The notes beneath the pieces were generated by a model that was not told the DNA's origin, did no database searches, and saw nothing but the letters and a program-made list of their open reading frames with translations. Shown in pieces: positions 43,280 to 51,963 of a stretch of DNA of 64,000 nucleotides; the stretch's first letter is position 1, and each line of letters opens with the position of its first letter. Source of the DNA: Embleya scabrispora (GTDB lineage: Bacteria > Actinomycetota > Actinomycetes > Streptomycetales > Streptomycetaceae); the NCBI RefSeq assembly GCF_002024165.1, contig NZ_MWQN01000002.1, positions 682,001-746,000 of the forward strand. The letters are read 5' to 3'. A program made the translations under genes and the position numbers.

Positions 43280-44152
43280 TCACGTGCTCGCCGTGTCGCG
43301 GCACGAACGCCCGTCGATGGACGAGGACGTCGGCTTGTAGCGACTGATCCAACCCGGTTCCTGCAACGGTATCTGCGGCAGTGATCGTTGGACGTCGTTG
43401 ATCCAGTCACTGCTTTCCACGTATTCCTTGACGATCGCCGTCAGGCGCCGGCAGTCGGCGCGATGGCCCTTGGGGAGCCCGATGCCGTAGTGCTGCGGCG
43501 CCCCGATGGTCAGGCCGGGGACCACCCGGAATCCGGCGGCGCCGTTCAGGTTCGCGAAGCCGTACAGGATGGTCTGATCCGTCGAGATCGCGGCCACCCG
43601 ACCCGCCTTCAGGTCTTCCTCGCACGCCACAGCGTCGGCCTCGACCAACACGTCCACCCTCGCGGTACGCAACTGTTCCAAGGCGGTTTCCGACGTGGTT
43701 CCCTCCCACGTGCACACACGTTTTCCGTCCAGGTCCGCCATGGCCTTGATGTCCGCGCCCTCCCGGCCGACCATGAATCCCTGGTAGGTGGTGAGGTACG
43801 GGCCGACGAAGTCGATCTGCTTCATGCGCACGGCGGTGATGGAAAAGGACCCGACCACCAGGTCGACCCGGCCCTCGAGCAGCTTCGGGATCCGGTCGAA
43901 GGCGGATACTTCCGTAGGGACGACCGCCTTGATCCGCAACTTCTTCTCGATCATCTGCTCCAACAGGTAATCGGTGCCCGACCGGGTGTAGCTCTGCAGC
44001 AGCGAGACGCCGGGAAGGTCGTTCTGCATGCCGATCGAGATCGAGGACTTGCCGAAGAACTCCGGGTCGGACGTTTCGGCCGCGCAGGCGACGGGCGTCA
44101 GTGCGGCGAGCAGCAGGCATCCGGCCCGGCGTCGAAGGGTCTTCGTGTTCAT
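43280..44152 (-). CDS. Amino-acid-type solute-binding lipoprotein (SBP_bac_3)
   Basis: A 290-residue type II binding protein. A short leader ends at the lipobox LTPVAC (Cys23). EVSAFDRIPKLLEGRVDLVVGSFSITAVR and VDFVGPYL-like IDFVGPYLTTYQGFMVG are hallmarks of glutamate/glutamine-type binding proteins, and ADLDGKRVCTWEGTTSE is the second-lobe start. No permease or ATPase gene is adjacent. It follows a membrane protein by 18 bp on the same strand, so the pair may sense rather than transport. GC is slightly lower and wobble more relaxed than in the neighbours. Confidence 0.87.
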   Translation of the reverse strand: MNTKTLRRRAGCLLLAALTPVACAAETSDPEFFGKSSISIGMQNDLPGVSLLQSYTRSGTDYLLEQMIEKKLRIKAVVPTEVSAFDRIPKLLEGRVDLVVGSFSITAVRMKQIDFVGPYLTTYQGFMVGREGADIKAMADLDGKRVCTWEGTTSETALEQLRTARVDVLVEADAVACEEDLKAGRVAAISTDQTILYGFANLNGAAGFRVVPGLTIGAPQHYGIGLPKGHRADCRRLTAIVKEYVESSDWINDVQRSLPQIPLQEPGWISRYKPTSSSIDGRSCRDTAST

Positions 44153-44170
44153 CCGTTTCGTCGGTCTCCC

Positions 44171-44917
44171 TCAGTCGTGCACGATCGCGGTCGCCACGGA
44201 CACGTTCATGGCACAACCCGCGTCGGTGTGCAGGGTCAGCGCGGCGCTGACGCCGCTGCGCAGTCCGCCGAGCGCGAGATCGACGGGAGTGCCGGCGACG
44301 ACCCGCTCCACCACGACGGGACGACCTCGGCCGGTCAGCGCCACGTCGAGCCTCGTCTCCGGTACGCAGGACTGGGTTCGGCCGTCGGCGTCCTCGACCG
44401 CGAAGGTCAGGCGCAGGTGGGTACGGCGCGGCGTGCCGTCGATCACGAGGTCGATGCGACCGCCGTCCGACACCGATCTCGCGTGCGTGACCTCCACCCG
44501 CCCGGTGACGTCGACCTCGCCGTGGACGCGCAGGTACTCGGTCCACACACAGGCGGCGATGACGCAGGCGAAGGAGAGCACGGTCATCAATACGCGGTCT
44601 CGTTCCGACTCCAGAAGCGCGAACGCGCGTACCCCGGTGGCCATGACGGCGACGACCATCAACAGGTGGATCCATCGGGACGCGCCCTGCGGCCCACTGG
44701 GACTCCGAAGCAGAGCCGTGCCCACCAGCGCGCCGACCAGGAGGAACGGCGGCAGGCGCCACTTCTTGGTGCCGTCGGCGAAGACGTTGATGATGACATC
44801 GCCCATCACCCTGGCGATGGCGGACGCGTCGCGGCCTCGGGCAAGGGCCCATGGCCACGCCGGGCCGCCCGCTTCGCCGGGAACCCTGCCCCGGGTGCCG
44901 TCGGTGTCGGGTTTCAT
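44171..44917 (-). CDS. Hypothetical membrane protein, partner of the solute-binding lipoprotein
   Basis: A 248-residue protein of no family I recognise. Residues 1-60 are cytoplasmic (GDVIINVFADGTKKWRLPP). Three helices follow: LPPFLLVGALVGTALL, WIHLLMVVAVMATGVRAFAL and VLMTVLSFACVIAACVWTEY. The C-terminal 130 residues look like an external beta-rich domain with Cys residues (QSCVPETRLD, DAGCAMNVS) that could form a disulfide. ATG 44917. It is 18 bp upstream of the binding lipoprotein, so the two are co-transcribed. Confidence 0.72.
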   Translation of the reverse strand: MKPDTDGTRGRVPGEAGGPAWPWALARGRDASAIARVMGDVIINVFADGTKKWRLPPFLLVGALVGTALLRSPSGPQGASRWIHLLMVVAVMATGVRAFALLESERDRVLMTVLSFACVIAACVWTEYLRVHGEVDVTGRVEVTHARSVSDGGRIDLVIDGTPRRTHLRLTFAVEDADGRTQSCVPETRLDVALTGRGRPVVVERVVAGTPVDLALGGLRSGVSAALTLHTDAGCAMNVSVATAIVHD

Positions 44918-45312
44918 CCTCGCGTGCCCCGGACCGGTCCCGGTCGGTGTCCGCGATGGGCATCGCCCACGACCTTCTCGATCCGGGCCGCCGCGGTCGG
45001 CAGTTCGGACATCGGGTACTCCGATCCATGGGACGCGAACGCGCGCCCGAAAACGCCTCCCGTGCCGGGGAGGAGATGAGGTTGCCTCTTGTATCGGGGC
45101 GCGATGGCTTCCGGAACTCGCCCGATGCACTCGCCATGCGCAATGGCGCGTACGCCACTTCGGCGGCAGTGCGTGAATCGTTCGTCACCCGCGGTGTCGA
45201 GTCTGATACATGCGCGAGCCCGCCGGGTGGGATTCCGCGAAATCCCGGGGAAAAGAAGCGCGATCGGTCGGCGGCCCGTCGCCCGAGGGCCGGGCAGCCC
45301 CCTCGGCGCCTC
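44918..45312. other. 395-bp spacer without a supported gene
   Basis: This separates the membrane-protein/lipoprotein pair from the MerR gene. I see no coding pattern on either strand. It should contain the promoter of the 44171-44917 gene, but no convincing boxes stand out. Confidence 0.45.
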
Positions 45313-45337
45313 GGTGGGCGGACCACGTCCGCCCACC
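45313..45337. terminator. 11-bp perfect stem terminator of the TipA-like MerR gene
   Basis: GGTGGGCGGAC-CAC-GTCCGCCCACC, 10 bp past the stop of the minus-strand regulator. Confidence 0.85.
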
Positions 45338-45347
45338 GTCCGCGGAT

Positions 45348-46289
45348 CTACGCCCGGGCGCGGAGCGCCGCCGTGAACCACGCGAAGACCGGGGCCGCGC
45401 TGGGCCAGGCCGGCCAGTTGTTGATGATGCCGAGCAGGGCCCAGTAGCGTTCCGCGCGAGGGTCGGCGCCCACCTCCATCCGCTCCACCAGCGACGCGAC
45501 GAAGGCCGCGTCGGCCGGGCGGCCGAAGGCGGTCGCATAGGCCGCGATCAGCTCGGTGACCACCGGCTCGGCCGCGGCCGAGGTCGGCTCGATCCCGGCC
45601 GCGAGGGCCGCCTCGACCCGCTCCCGGGTGAGTTCGGACAGCCGCTCGTAAGTGCCCCGGGGGAGCTCGTTCGGGCGATCGCGCGCCTGGTACTCCGCCA
45701 TCCGCCGGATCGACGCGCGGAAGTCGGGGTCGGTGACCAGTTCGCCGAGGTCGACCCACGCCTCCAACTGCTTCTGGGTCGGATCGTCCGGCAGGCTCGG
45801 CAGTCCGCAGCGCATCCTGGCCAGGAAGTCCGGATCCACGTCCAGGTCGGCGAAGGTCGCGTCGAGGAAGTCGGTGATCAACTTCCGGCGCTCCTCGTCG
45901 GACAGTCGGGCGAGTTCGTGCATCAGATTCATCTCCTCGGGACTCGAACCCCGCCCGGCCACCGCGCGCAGTACGGCCCGACGCAACCGCAGCGTCTCGA
46001 TCTGCGTGTCCAGCGCCCGCGCGTGCGCGTCGGCGACCTCGGCGACGGTGACCTCGCGGGCCAACACCCGCTGGATGGTCGCCAGGTCGACGTCGAGATC
46101 GCGCAGCGTGCGCACGAGTTCGAGACGGGCCAGTGCGTCGACGTCGTACAGTCGGTAGCCGGCGGGACTTCGTCGGGTGGGCGGCACGACCCCCGCGTCC
46201 GCGTAGAACCGGATCGTGCGGACCGACAGACCGGTCCGTCGAGCCAGGTCGCCGATCGAATACAGGGGCGCGCCGTCCATGTCCCTCAC
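45348..46289 (-). CDS. MerR-family regulator, long (TipA/BmrR-like) type
   Basis: A 313-residue regulator. YSIGDLARRTGLSVRTIRFYADAG and SPAGYRLYDVDAL form the DNA-binding domain, then a coiled coil, then a helical 190-residue effector domain (TipAS-like) rich in acidic and aromatic residues (AWVDLGELVTDPDF). The GTG at 46289 has GGAG 8 nt upstream; ATG 46280 is an alternative. It probably autoregulates through the palindrome at 46296-46314, and binds a drug-like ligand. No obvious target lies beside it. Confidence 0.88.
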   Translation of the reverse strand: MRDMDGAPLYSIGDLARRTGLSVRTIRFYADAGVVPPTRRSPAGYRLYDVDALARLELVRTLRDLDVDLATIQRVLAREVTVAEVADAHARALDTQIETLRLRRAVLRAVAGRGSSPEEMNLMHELARLSDEERRKLITDFLDATFADLDVDPDFLARMRCGLPSLPDDPTQKQLEAWVDLGELVTDPDFRASIRRMAEYQARDRPNELPRGTYERLSELTRERVEAALAAGIEPTSAAAEPVVTELIAAYATAFGRPADAAFVASLVERMEVGADPRAERYWALLGIINNWPAWPSAAPVFAWFTAALRARA

Positions 46290-46295
46290 CGTGCC

Positions 46296-46314
46296 GTCTC
46301 CACCCGGTGGAGAC
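46296..46314 (-). promoter_or_regulatory. MerR operator, 19-bp palindrome
   Basis: GTCTCCACC-C-GGTGGAGAC is a perfect 9-1-9 dyad directly upstream of the MerR gene. On the minus strand ACTTGAG precedes it, giving a TTGAGT-like -35. Such CTCC...GGAG dyads are typical of drug-sensing MerR regulators. Confidence 0.8.
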
Positions 46315-46383
46315 TCAAGTCCGAACCCCGAGGGTACGGCCGCCGAGGCCCGGGCCGGATCGGCAGCCGGGCCCCGGCCGGGA

Positions 46384-48015
46384 TCAGCCCTTGAGCCCGA
46401 TCCGGTCCATCAGCACCATGCCGTCGTTGCTCAACACCATGCCCACCACCGTCGACCGGTGGAACGCGGTGACCACCGACGACTGGTACGTCCACAGCGG
46501 CGCGTCCTGCTTGAGCTGCGCGGCGACCGCCGTGTAGGCGGCCTTGCGCTGCGCCGGGTCGTTGGTCGTCCGGGCCTGGTCCAGGTTCCGGTCGACGGTG
46601 GGGTTCGCGTACAGCAGGTAGTTGTTCGGGCTGGTGCTGTAGAGGTTCACGTACAGCCCGGGCTCGGCATCCGAGAGGTAGTAACTGAACATGGCCGCCT
46701 GGTAGTTCTTGTTGATCACGATGTCGGTCTGGAACGCGGCGATCGGCATCGGCGCGATCTTGACCGAGATGTTCCGCAGCGCGCGGAGCGAGGTCATGAT
46801 GTATTCGGCGGTCCGCTGCGCGTTGGCGTTCTGCGGGATGGAGTAGGTGAAGTCGAGCGGCTTGCCCTCCGCGGCCAACTCGTCGAGCAGCCGCTGCGCC
46901 TGCGCACGGTCGGTGCGCTGGACGGTCTCGGTGCCCGCGTCCACGAGCGGGCTCTCCGGCGGGAAGATGCTGTGCGTGGGCGTACCGTTGCCGCTGAACG
47001 AGATCTTGTTCACCTCGTCCGCGTCGAGCGCGAGGTGCACCGCGCGCCGGGCGCGCACGTCGTCGAACGGCGCGCGCTTGGTGTTGAAGTAGATCGACTC
47101 GCCGCCGATGATCGTGACGGTCTTGGTCTCCAGGCCCTTCTGCCCGGCCCTGACCGGGTCCTCGGCGTTGACCGAGACCTTCATGTCGGCGCCGCCGGAG
47201 TAGACCGTCTCCAAGCCCTGGGTGCTGTCCTGGATGACCTTGAACACCACGGTGTCGGCGTACGGCTTGGCCGCGCCCTGCCAGTAGCCGCGGTTCTTGA
47301 CGAAGGTCATGTGGTCGCCGGTGGTCCACTCCTTGAAGGTGTACGGGCCGGCGCCGACGGGGTTGCGGGCGAAGCCGGCCGGGTCCTTGCGGTACGCGGT
47401 CGGGGAGACGATGAACGACAGGTTCGAGGCCACGATGTGGTCGAAGTTGGCGTTCGGGCCGGTGAGGGTGACCTTCAGGGTGGTCGGGTCGACCACCTCG
47501 GTCGCCTTGACCGCCGCGATCGTGCCCGCCTGGTACGACTTGCGCGCCGGCGCGGCGTGCTCGTCCCAGGTGAACTTGACCGCCGTCGCGTCGTACGGGG
47601 TGCCGTCGGAGAACTTGACGTCGGGCTTGAGCTTGAGCGTCCAGGACGCGTTGCCCGGGTCCGGGGTCAGGCTCTCGCCGATCTGCGGCATCACCTTGCC
47701 GGTCTTGGCCTCGTGCCAGAACAGCGAGTCGTACACCGCGTTGAGTCGGCTGTTGTCGGTGTACGAATTGCTCAGCGCGCCGAACGGGTCCATCGAACGC
47801 ATGTCGCTCGCCATCGCCACCGTCAGCGTGCCGCCGGACCCGGGTGCCACCGTGGAGGTGTCCGCGTCCTTGCCGGCCGTGTCGCCGCCGCCGCACGCGC
47901 CGAGCACCAGACACGCGGCGACGGCGGGGACCACGGTGCGCACGATTCGCCCGACGGGCACGTCCGCTCGGGCGCCGGGGCGGGCGGGGTCGGGATGCTC
48001 ACGTGCGTTGTCCAT
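46384..48015 (-). CDS. ABC substrate-binding lipoprotein, family 5 (peptide/nickel type)
   Basis: A 543-residue SBP_bac_5 protein. The lipobox LVLGAC lies at about residue 41. SMDPFGALSNSYTDNSRLNAVYDSLFW is the N-terminal family block, KPDVKFSDGTPYDATAVKFTWD is the signature, and NPVGAGPYTFKEW follows. ATG 48015 was chosen as the first start with a normal lipoprotein leader. There are no DppBCDF genes nearby, so it is an orphan binding protein that must use a distant permease. Its promoter region holds the repeated motif at 48193-48251. Confidence 0.92.
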   Translation of the reverse strand: MDNAREHPDPARPGARADVPVGRIVRTVVPAVAACLVLGACGGGDTAGKDADTSTVAPGSGGTLTVAMASDMRSMDPFGALSNSYTDNSRLNAVYDSLFWHEAKTGKVMPQIGESLTPDPGNASWTLKLKPDVKFSDGTPYDATAVKFTWDEHAAPARKSYQAGTIAAVKATEVVDPTTLKVTLTGPNANFDHIVASNLSFIVSPTAYRKDPAGFARNPVGAGPYTFKEWTTGDHMTFVKNRGYWQGAAKPYADTVVFKVIQDSTQGLETVYSGGADMKVSVNAEDPVRAGQKGLETKTVTIIGGESIYFNTKRAPFDDVRARRAVHLALDADEVNKISFSGNGTPTHSIFPPESPLVDAGTETVQRTDRAQAQRLLDELAAEGKPLDFTYSIPQNANAQRTAEYIMTSLRALRNISVKIAPMPIAAFQTDIVINKNYQAAMFSYYLSDAEPGLYVNLYSTSPNNYLLYANPTVDRNLDQARTTNDPAQRKAAYTAVAAQLKQDAPLWTYQSSVVTAFHRSTVVGMVLSNDGMVLMDRIGLKG

Positions 48016-48192
48016 GCGTGCGCCTCGTTTCGCTCGGTGCCTCGACCCCACAGGGCCGGTCGGAGGCGGAGCGTAATCGAAGCGGCGAACGATCTTTGTC
48101 GCGCCTTTTCGGGTAGTGATGGACGTTTCGCCGCATGCATGCGGCGAGTTGCCCGCCGGGCGGGAGCCCTCGTCCGCCGACGAGGACTCCCG

Positions 48193-48251
48193 TGACGGTG
48201 CGTCAGTACCGAAAACTGACGGTGTGTCAGTAGTGGACCGACCGTGTGTCA
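48193..48251. promoter_or_regulatory. Three spaced copies of a TGACGGTnYGTCA palindrome
   Basis: Copies at 48193-48205 (TGACGGTGCGTCA), 48216-48230 (CTGACGGTGTGTCAG) and 48239-48251 (degenerate, overlapping the phoD stop). Spacing is about 22-24 bp. They lie 180-235 bp upstream of the family-5 SBP start. A perfect 18-bp palindrome (48129-48146) lies between. A related dyad is upstream of phoD. Confidence 0.65.
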
Positions 48252-49805
48252 GCGGGTCGGGCGCAGGGTCTTGCTCCACAGGACGGTGGACGCGGCGTCG
48301 CGCAGATTGACCGTCAGGTTGCCCGACGGGCCGTCGATCTCGACCTCGCCGAAGTGCTGGAAGCCCTCCAGCGGCGAGAAGTTCGCGCGCGGCGGGGCGT
48401 GCACGAACTCGGCCTTCGGGCCGAAGGTGCCGTCCAGCGCGTTGGGGCCGAACGCGCCGGCGTTCAGCGGGCCGGAGACGAACTCCCAGAACGGGTCGAA
48501 GTCCTGGAACGCGGCCCGTGACGGGTCGTAGTGGTGCGCCGCGGTGTAGTGCACGTCGGCGGTCAGGAACACGATGCCCCGGACGCCGCGGCGCTGCGCG
48601 GTGCGCAGGACCGTGGCGAACTCCATCTCCCGACCCAGCGGCTTGCCCGGGTCGCCCTGCGCGACACCCTCCTGCGCGTTGGCGCCGTCCGGTACCACCA
48701 GGCCCAGCGGCAGGTCGTTGGCGATCACCTTCCACGTGGCCCGACTGCGCGAAAGACCCTCGATCAGCCACTCGCGCTGCCGGTCGCCGAGCATGCCACG
48801 CTTGGGGTCGGCGTAGCGGTTGTCGTCGTTGCGGTCCTTGTAGGTGCGCATGTCCAGGACGAACACGTCCAGGTGCCGGCCGAAGGACAACTTGCGGTAC
48901 ACCCGGTCGTCGCCGATCGGCACCCACTCGCGGAACGCCTGCTCGGCCCGCGCGGCGAGCACGTCGACGCGCTTCTCGGTGTAGCGCGCGTCGTCGAGGA
49001 GCTGACCCGGGTACCAGTTGTTGCGCACCTCGTGGTCGTCCCACTGGTTGATCTGGGCGACCTCGGCGGTGAACGCGCGGTAGTTGCGGTCGAGCAGGTT
49101 GTACGCGAACTGGCCCCGGTACTCGGTCAGCGACTCGGCGACCTTGGACTTCTCCGGGGTGACCACGTTGCGCCAGATCCGGCCGTCGGGCAGCGTGACG
49201 CTCTCCACGAGCGGGCCGTCGGAGTAGACGGTGTCGCCGCTGTGCAGGAAGAAGTCCGGGCGCAGCCGGCGCATCTGCTCGAAAATGGTCATCCCGCCCA
49301 GGTCGGGGTTGCTGCCCCAGCCCTGGCCGACACAGTCGCCCGACCACAGGAAGCGCACATCGGAGCGGCTGCGCTCGTGCGGCGCGGTGACCAGCGAGCC
49401 GGTGATCGCCTCGCCGGCCGCGCCGCGCTCGCCCTCGACCCGGACGCGATAGTGGATCCGCTTGCCCGCCGGCAGGTCGCGCAGCCGGACCCGGCCGGTC
49501 AGGTCGCCGTCGGGGGTCAGCCACGGTCCGCGGATCCGGCAGGCGTCGCGCAGGTCGGGCCGGGTGCCGTACTCGACGATCAGTCGACCGGGCCGGTCGG
49601 CGCGGCCCCACACGATCGCGGAGGACGCGGTGACGTCGCCGCTCTGCACGCCGTGGCTCAGCGCGGGCCGGCCGGACGCGACGAACGCGGGCGCGTCCGA
49701 CGTCGAGGCGGAGGCGGAGCCGGTGCCCAGGACGGGGGCGATCGCCAGGCCGGCACCGACGACGGAGCCGGTGCGCAGGAGGGTCCTTCTGTCCACTGAT
49801 GTCAT
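48249..49805 (-). CDS. phoD: Alkaline phosphatase/phosphodiesterase, PhoD family, Tat-exported
   Basis: A 518-residue enzyme. The Tat signal is DRRTLLRTG followed by a hydrophobic run and ASAST. A PhoD_N domain (HGVQSGDVTASSAIVWGRAD) precedes the metallophosphatase core: WSGDCVGQGWG, HSGDTVYSDG, NQWDDHEVRNNW and LTADVHYTAAHHYDP hold the Fe/Ca ligands. It releases phosphate from phosphodiesters or monoesters outside the cell. An upstream stretch resembling weak Pho repeats is not convincing; a dyad at 49852-49866 is clearer. Confidence 0.93.
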   Translation of the reverse strand: MTSVDRRTLLRTGSVVGAGLAIAPVLGTGSASASTSDAPAFVASGRPALSHGVQSGDVTASSAIVWGRADRPGRLIVEYGTRPDLRDACRIRGPWLTPDGDLTGRVRLRDLPAGKRIHYRVRVEGERGAAGEAITGSLVTAPHERSRSDVRFLWSGDCVGQGWGSNPDLGGMTIFEQMRRLRPDFFLHSGDTVYSDGPLVESVTLPDGRIWRNVVTPEKSKVAESLTEYRGQFAYNLLDRNYRAFTAEVAQINQWDDHEVRNNWYPGQLLDDARYTEKRVDVLAARAEQAFREWVPIGDDRVYRKLSFGRHLDVFVLDMRTYKDRNDDNRYADPKRGMLGDRQREWLIEGLSRSRATWKVIANDLPLGLVVPDGANAQEGVAQGDPGKPLGREMEFATVLRTAQRRGVRGIVFLTADVHYTAAHHYDPSRAAFQDFDPFWEFVSGPLNAGAFGPNALDGTFGPKAEFVHAPPRANFSPLEGFQHFGEVEIDGPSGNLTVNLRDAASTVLWSKTLRPTR

Positions 49806-49851
49806 GGATACGTGTGTAGTGGCGCCGGGCGACGTGGGGGCGAACGCCGGT

Positions 49852-49866
49852 TTGACGGTTCGTCAA
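49852..49866. promoter_or_regulatory. Palindrome upstream of phoD
   Basis: TTGACG-GTT-CGTCAA is a perfect 6-3-6 dyad 47 bp before the phoD ATG. Its core TGACGGTTCGTCA matches the copies at 48193-48230. On the minus strand it contains a TTGACG -35-like box. Confidence 0.6.
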
Positions 49867-50038
49867 GACTGGTCGGCGGGCCGGGGTGAACCCGCCCGGC
49901 GACCTGCGGTCGAGGACGCGGCCGGTACGGTGGGCGGCGGCTTGTCCGGGTCCTTCCCGGGAGTGATCGTGGTCAAGTCCGTCGCCCGCGCGGCCGATAC
50001 CTCCGACGACGTGCCCACGTTCCGGAGGAGACCCACCC

Positions 50039-50842
50039 GTGCCCTCGCTCGCCCGTGTCACCGCCCCCCTCGCCGCCGCCGGCCTCGTGCTCACCGGGCT
50101 CGCCGCGCCCACCGCGCACTCGGCGCCGGCCGCGCCGACGTCCAGCTACGCGGCGCTGGGCGATTCGTACAGTTCGGGGGTGGGGGCGGGCGACTACCTG
50201 CCCGGCGGCGGCGACTGCAAGCGCAGCGCCAACGCGTACCCCTCGCTGTGGCATCGGGCGCACCCGGCGGCGGAGTTCGCCTTCGCCGCCTGCTCCGGCG
50301 CGACCACCGCGCAGGTGCTGGGCGGGCAGACGTCCGTATTGAGCGCCGGCACCACGCTCGTGACGATCAGTGTCGGCGGCAACGACGTCGGCTTCGCCGA
50401 CACGATCCGCACGTGTGTGCTCGGCACTGATCGGGACTGCGCGGACGCGGTGGCGACGTCGCGGGCGTATACGCGCGACCGGCTGCCGGCCGACCTGGAC
50501 GCCACCTACGCGCGGATCCGGCTGCTCGCGCCGCGTGCGCGGCTGGTGGTGCTCGGGTATCCGCGTCTGTTCGAGCTGGGCGGTTGCCTGTTCGGGCTGA
50601 GCGAGGCCAAGCGGCGGGTGCTGGACGAGGCGGCCGACATGCTGGACGAGACCACGGCCGGGCGTGCGGCGGCGGCCGGCGCGGACTTCGCGGACGTACG
50701 GGACCGGTTCGCGGGCCATGGGGTCTGCGGGGCGGACGAGTGGCTGCACGGGGTGACGTTGCCGCTGGACGAGTCGTACCACCCGACGGCGACGGGGCAG
50801 GCGAAGGGGTATCTGCCGGGATTGGTCGCGGTGGCGGGGTGA
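50039..50842 (+). CDS. Secreted SGNH/GDSL hydrolase
   Basis: A 267-residue esterase/lipase. The signal peptide ends near AHSAPA. ALGDSYSSGVGAGDY carries the block I Ser, SVGGNDVGF is block III with the oxyanion Asn, and DESYHPTATGQ carries the catalytic Asp and His. Cys pairs (CKRSAN, ACSG, CVLGTDRDC) suggest the disulfides typical of Streptomyces extracellular lipases. GGAGGA precedes the GTG start. Confidence 0.92.
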   Translation: MPSLARVTAPLAAAGLVLTGLAAPTAHSAPAAPTSSYAALGDSYSSGVGAGDYLPGGGDCKRSANAYPSLWHRAHPAAEFAFAACSGATTAQVLGGQTSVLSAGTTLVTISVGGNDVGFADTIRTCVLGTDRDCADAVATSRAYTRDRLPADLDATYARIRLLAPRARLVVLGYPRLFELGGCLFGLSEAKRRVLDEAADMLDETTAGRAAAAGADFADVRDRFAGHGVCGADEWLHGVTLPLDESYHPTATGQAKGYLPGLVAVAG

Positions 50843-50891
50843 GCGGCGGCGCGGCACGTGGTGGTGCGGCGCGTGGCGGGCCGTGCGTGGT

Positions 50892-51878
50892 TCAGGTCGG
50901 GCCCTCGGTCAACACCTCGCCGAGCGCGGTGCGTTGGTAGCGGACCGAGCGCCCCACCCGCAGGCCGGTGACCAGCCGGGCGCGGCGCAGTACGGCCAGG
51001 TGGTCGCCGACGGTGCCCAGGGGTAGGTTCAGCCGGGCGGCCAGTTGTGTGGTGGTGGCCGGGATGTGCAACGCGCGCAGGATCAGCGCGCGCGTGCCGC
51101 CGAGCAGGTCGGCCAACGCCGCGTCGTCGGAAGGGGCCGGGGCGCCCAGGAGTTCGGCCACGCCGCGGGCCGGATAGACGATGGCGTACGGCCACGGCGG
51201 CTCCACGTAGACGATGCTCGCGCCGAACGCCGAGGGCACGAACAACAACCCCGCGCCGCCGAGCACGATCGTGCCGGTGCCCTGGTGGCCGCCCACCTCG
51301 ATCGCGCCCTCGTCGTGCCAGCGCAGCCGGGGCGACAGATCGCTCAGCGCGGCGCCCCAGCCGTAGGTGGTCAACCGTCCGGCGGTGCGCACCAGATCGT
51401 GCTGCAACACGGCGTGCAGCGCCGGCCACTCCGGCTCGAGCAACGTGGCCCACGCCGCCTCGATCGCGTCCGCGAGCCGGGCGACCACGTCGGGTGCCTC
51501 GAACAGCGCGCGCGCCGCCGCGGACGGCGGGCGCAACCCGGCCAGATTGCGCGCCAACTCGCCACGGGCGCGATCCAGCGGAGTGGCCCGTACCGCGGTG
51601 AGCTCGTCCCCGATGCCGGTCGGTATCCCCGCCGGCGGCGGATGCAGGAAGTCGGCGTTGTAGCCGCCGCGCCGATACAGCGAGGTCATCGCGGCGACCG
51701 CCGGCATCTCCCGCCGCAGCCGCTCGTACGCGGGCCGCAGCCGCTCGATCCACGGCCGCAGCGGCCCGGCGCGATGACTGCCCGCGAGGGTCCGCAGCAC
51801 CAACACCGTCTCGCCCAGCGGGGAGATCGCGAACCTGCTGCGCGCCACGTCGGCCGGTCCGACCTCGATCCTGAGCAC
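50892..51878 (-). CDS. DUF5937-type regulator with C-terminal ArsR-like HTH
   Basis: A 328-residue regulator. The long N-terminal domain (VLRIEVGPADVARSRFAISP, then helical) resembles DUF5937, and the winged helix is at the C-terminus (PATTTQLAARLNLPLGTVGDH, LAVLRRARLVTGLRVGRSV). GTG 51878 was chosen because GGAGG lies 5 nt upstream. It is divergent from an MFS gene with a clear dyad between, so it likely controls that exporter. Confidence 0.85.
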   Translation of the reverse strand: MLRIEVGPADVARSRFAISPLGETVLVLRTLAGSHRAGPLRPWIERLRPAYERLRREMPAVAAMTSLYRRGGYNADFLHPPPAGIPTGIGDELTAVRATPLDRARGELARNLAGLRPPSAAARALFEAPDVVARLADAIEAAWATLLEPEWPALHAVLQHDLVRTAGRLTTYGWGAALSDLSPRLRWHDEGAIEVGGHQGTGTIVLGGAGLLFVPSAFGASIVYVEPPWPYAIVYPARGVAELLGAPAPSDDAALADLLGGTRALILRALHIPATTTQLAARLNLPLGTVGDHLAVLRRARLVTGLRVGRSVRYQRTALGEVLTEGPT

Positions 51879-51906
51879 CGACACCTCCTGCCCGCAGCCT
51901 GTCAGG

Positions 51907-51924
51907 TTTCGGTGTGTGCCGAAA
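51907..51924. promoter_or_regulatory. Operator between DUF5937/ArsR-like and MFS genes
   Basis: TTTCGG-N6-CCGAAA is a perfect dyad in the 85-bp divergent spacer and the only strong symmetry there. Confidence 0.65.
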
Positions 51925-51963
51925 GCTTGGCCCGGGCCCGGCGCGCCTCGGCAGGCTCGCCGC

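Noticed and set aside
49806-50038. Pho boxes upstream of phoD
   Set aside because: GTTCGCC-like elements exist but do not form two good 11-bp repeats; the 6-3-6 dyad is the stronger signal.
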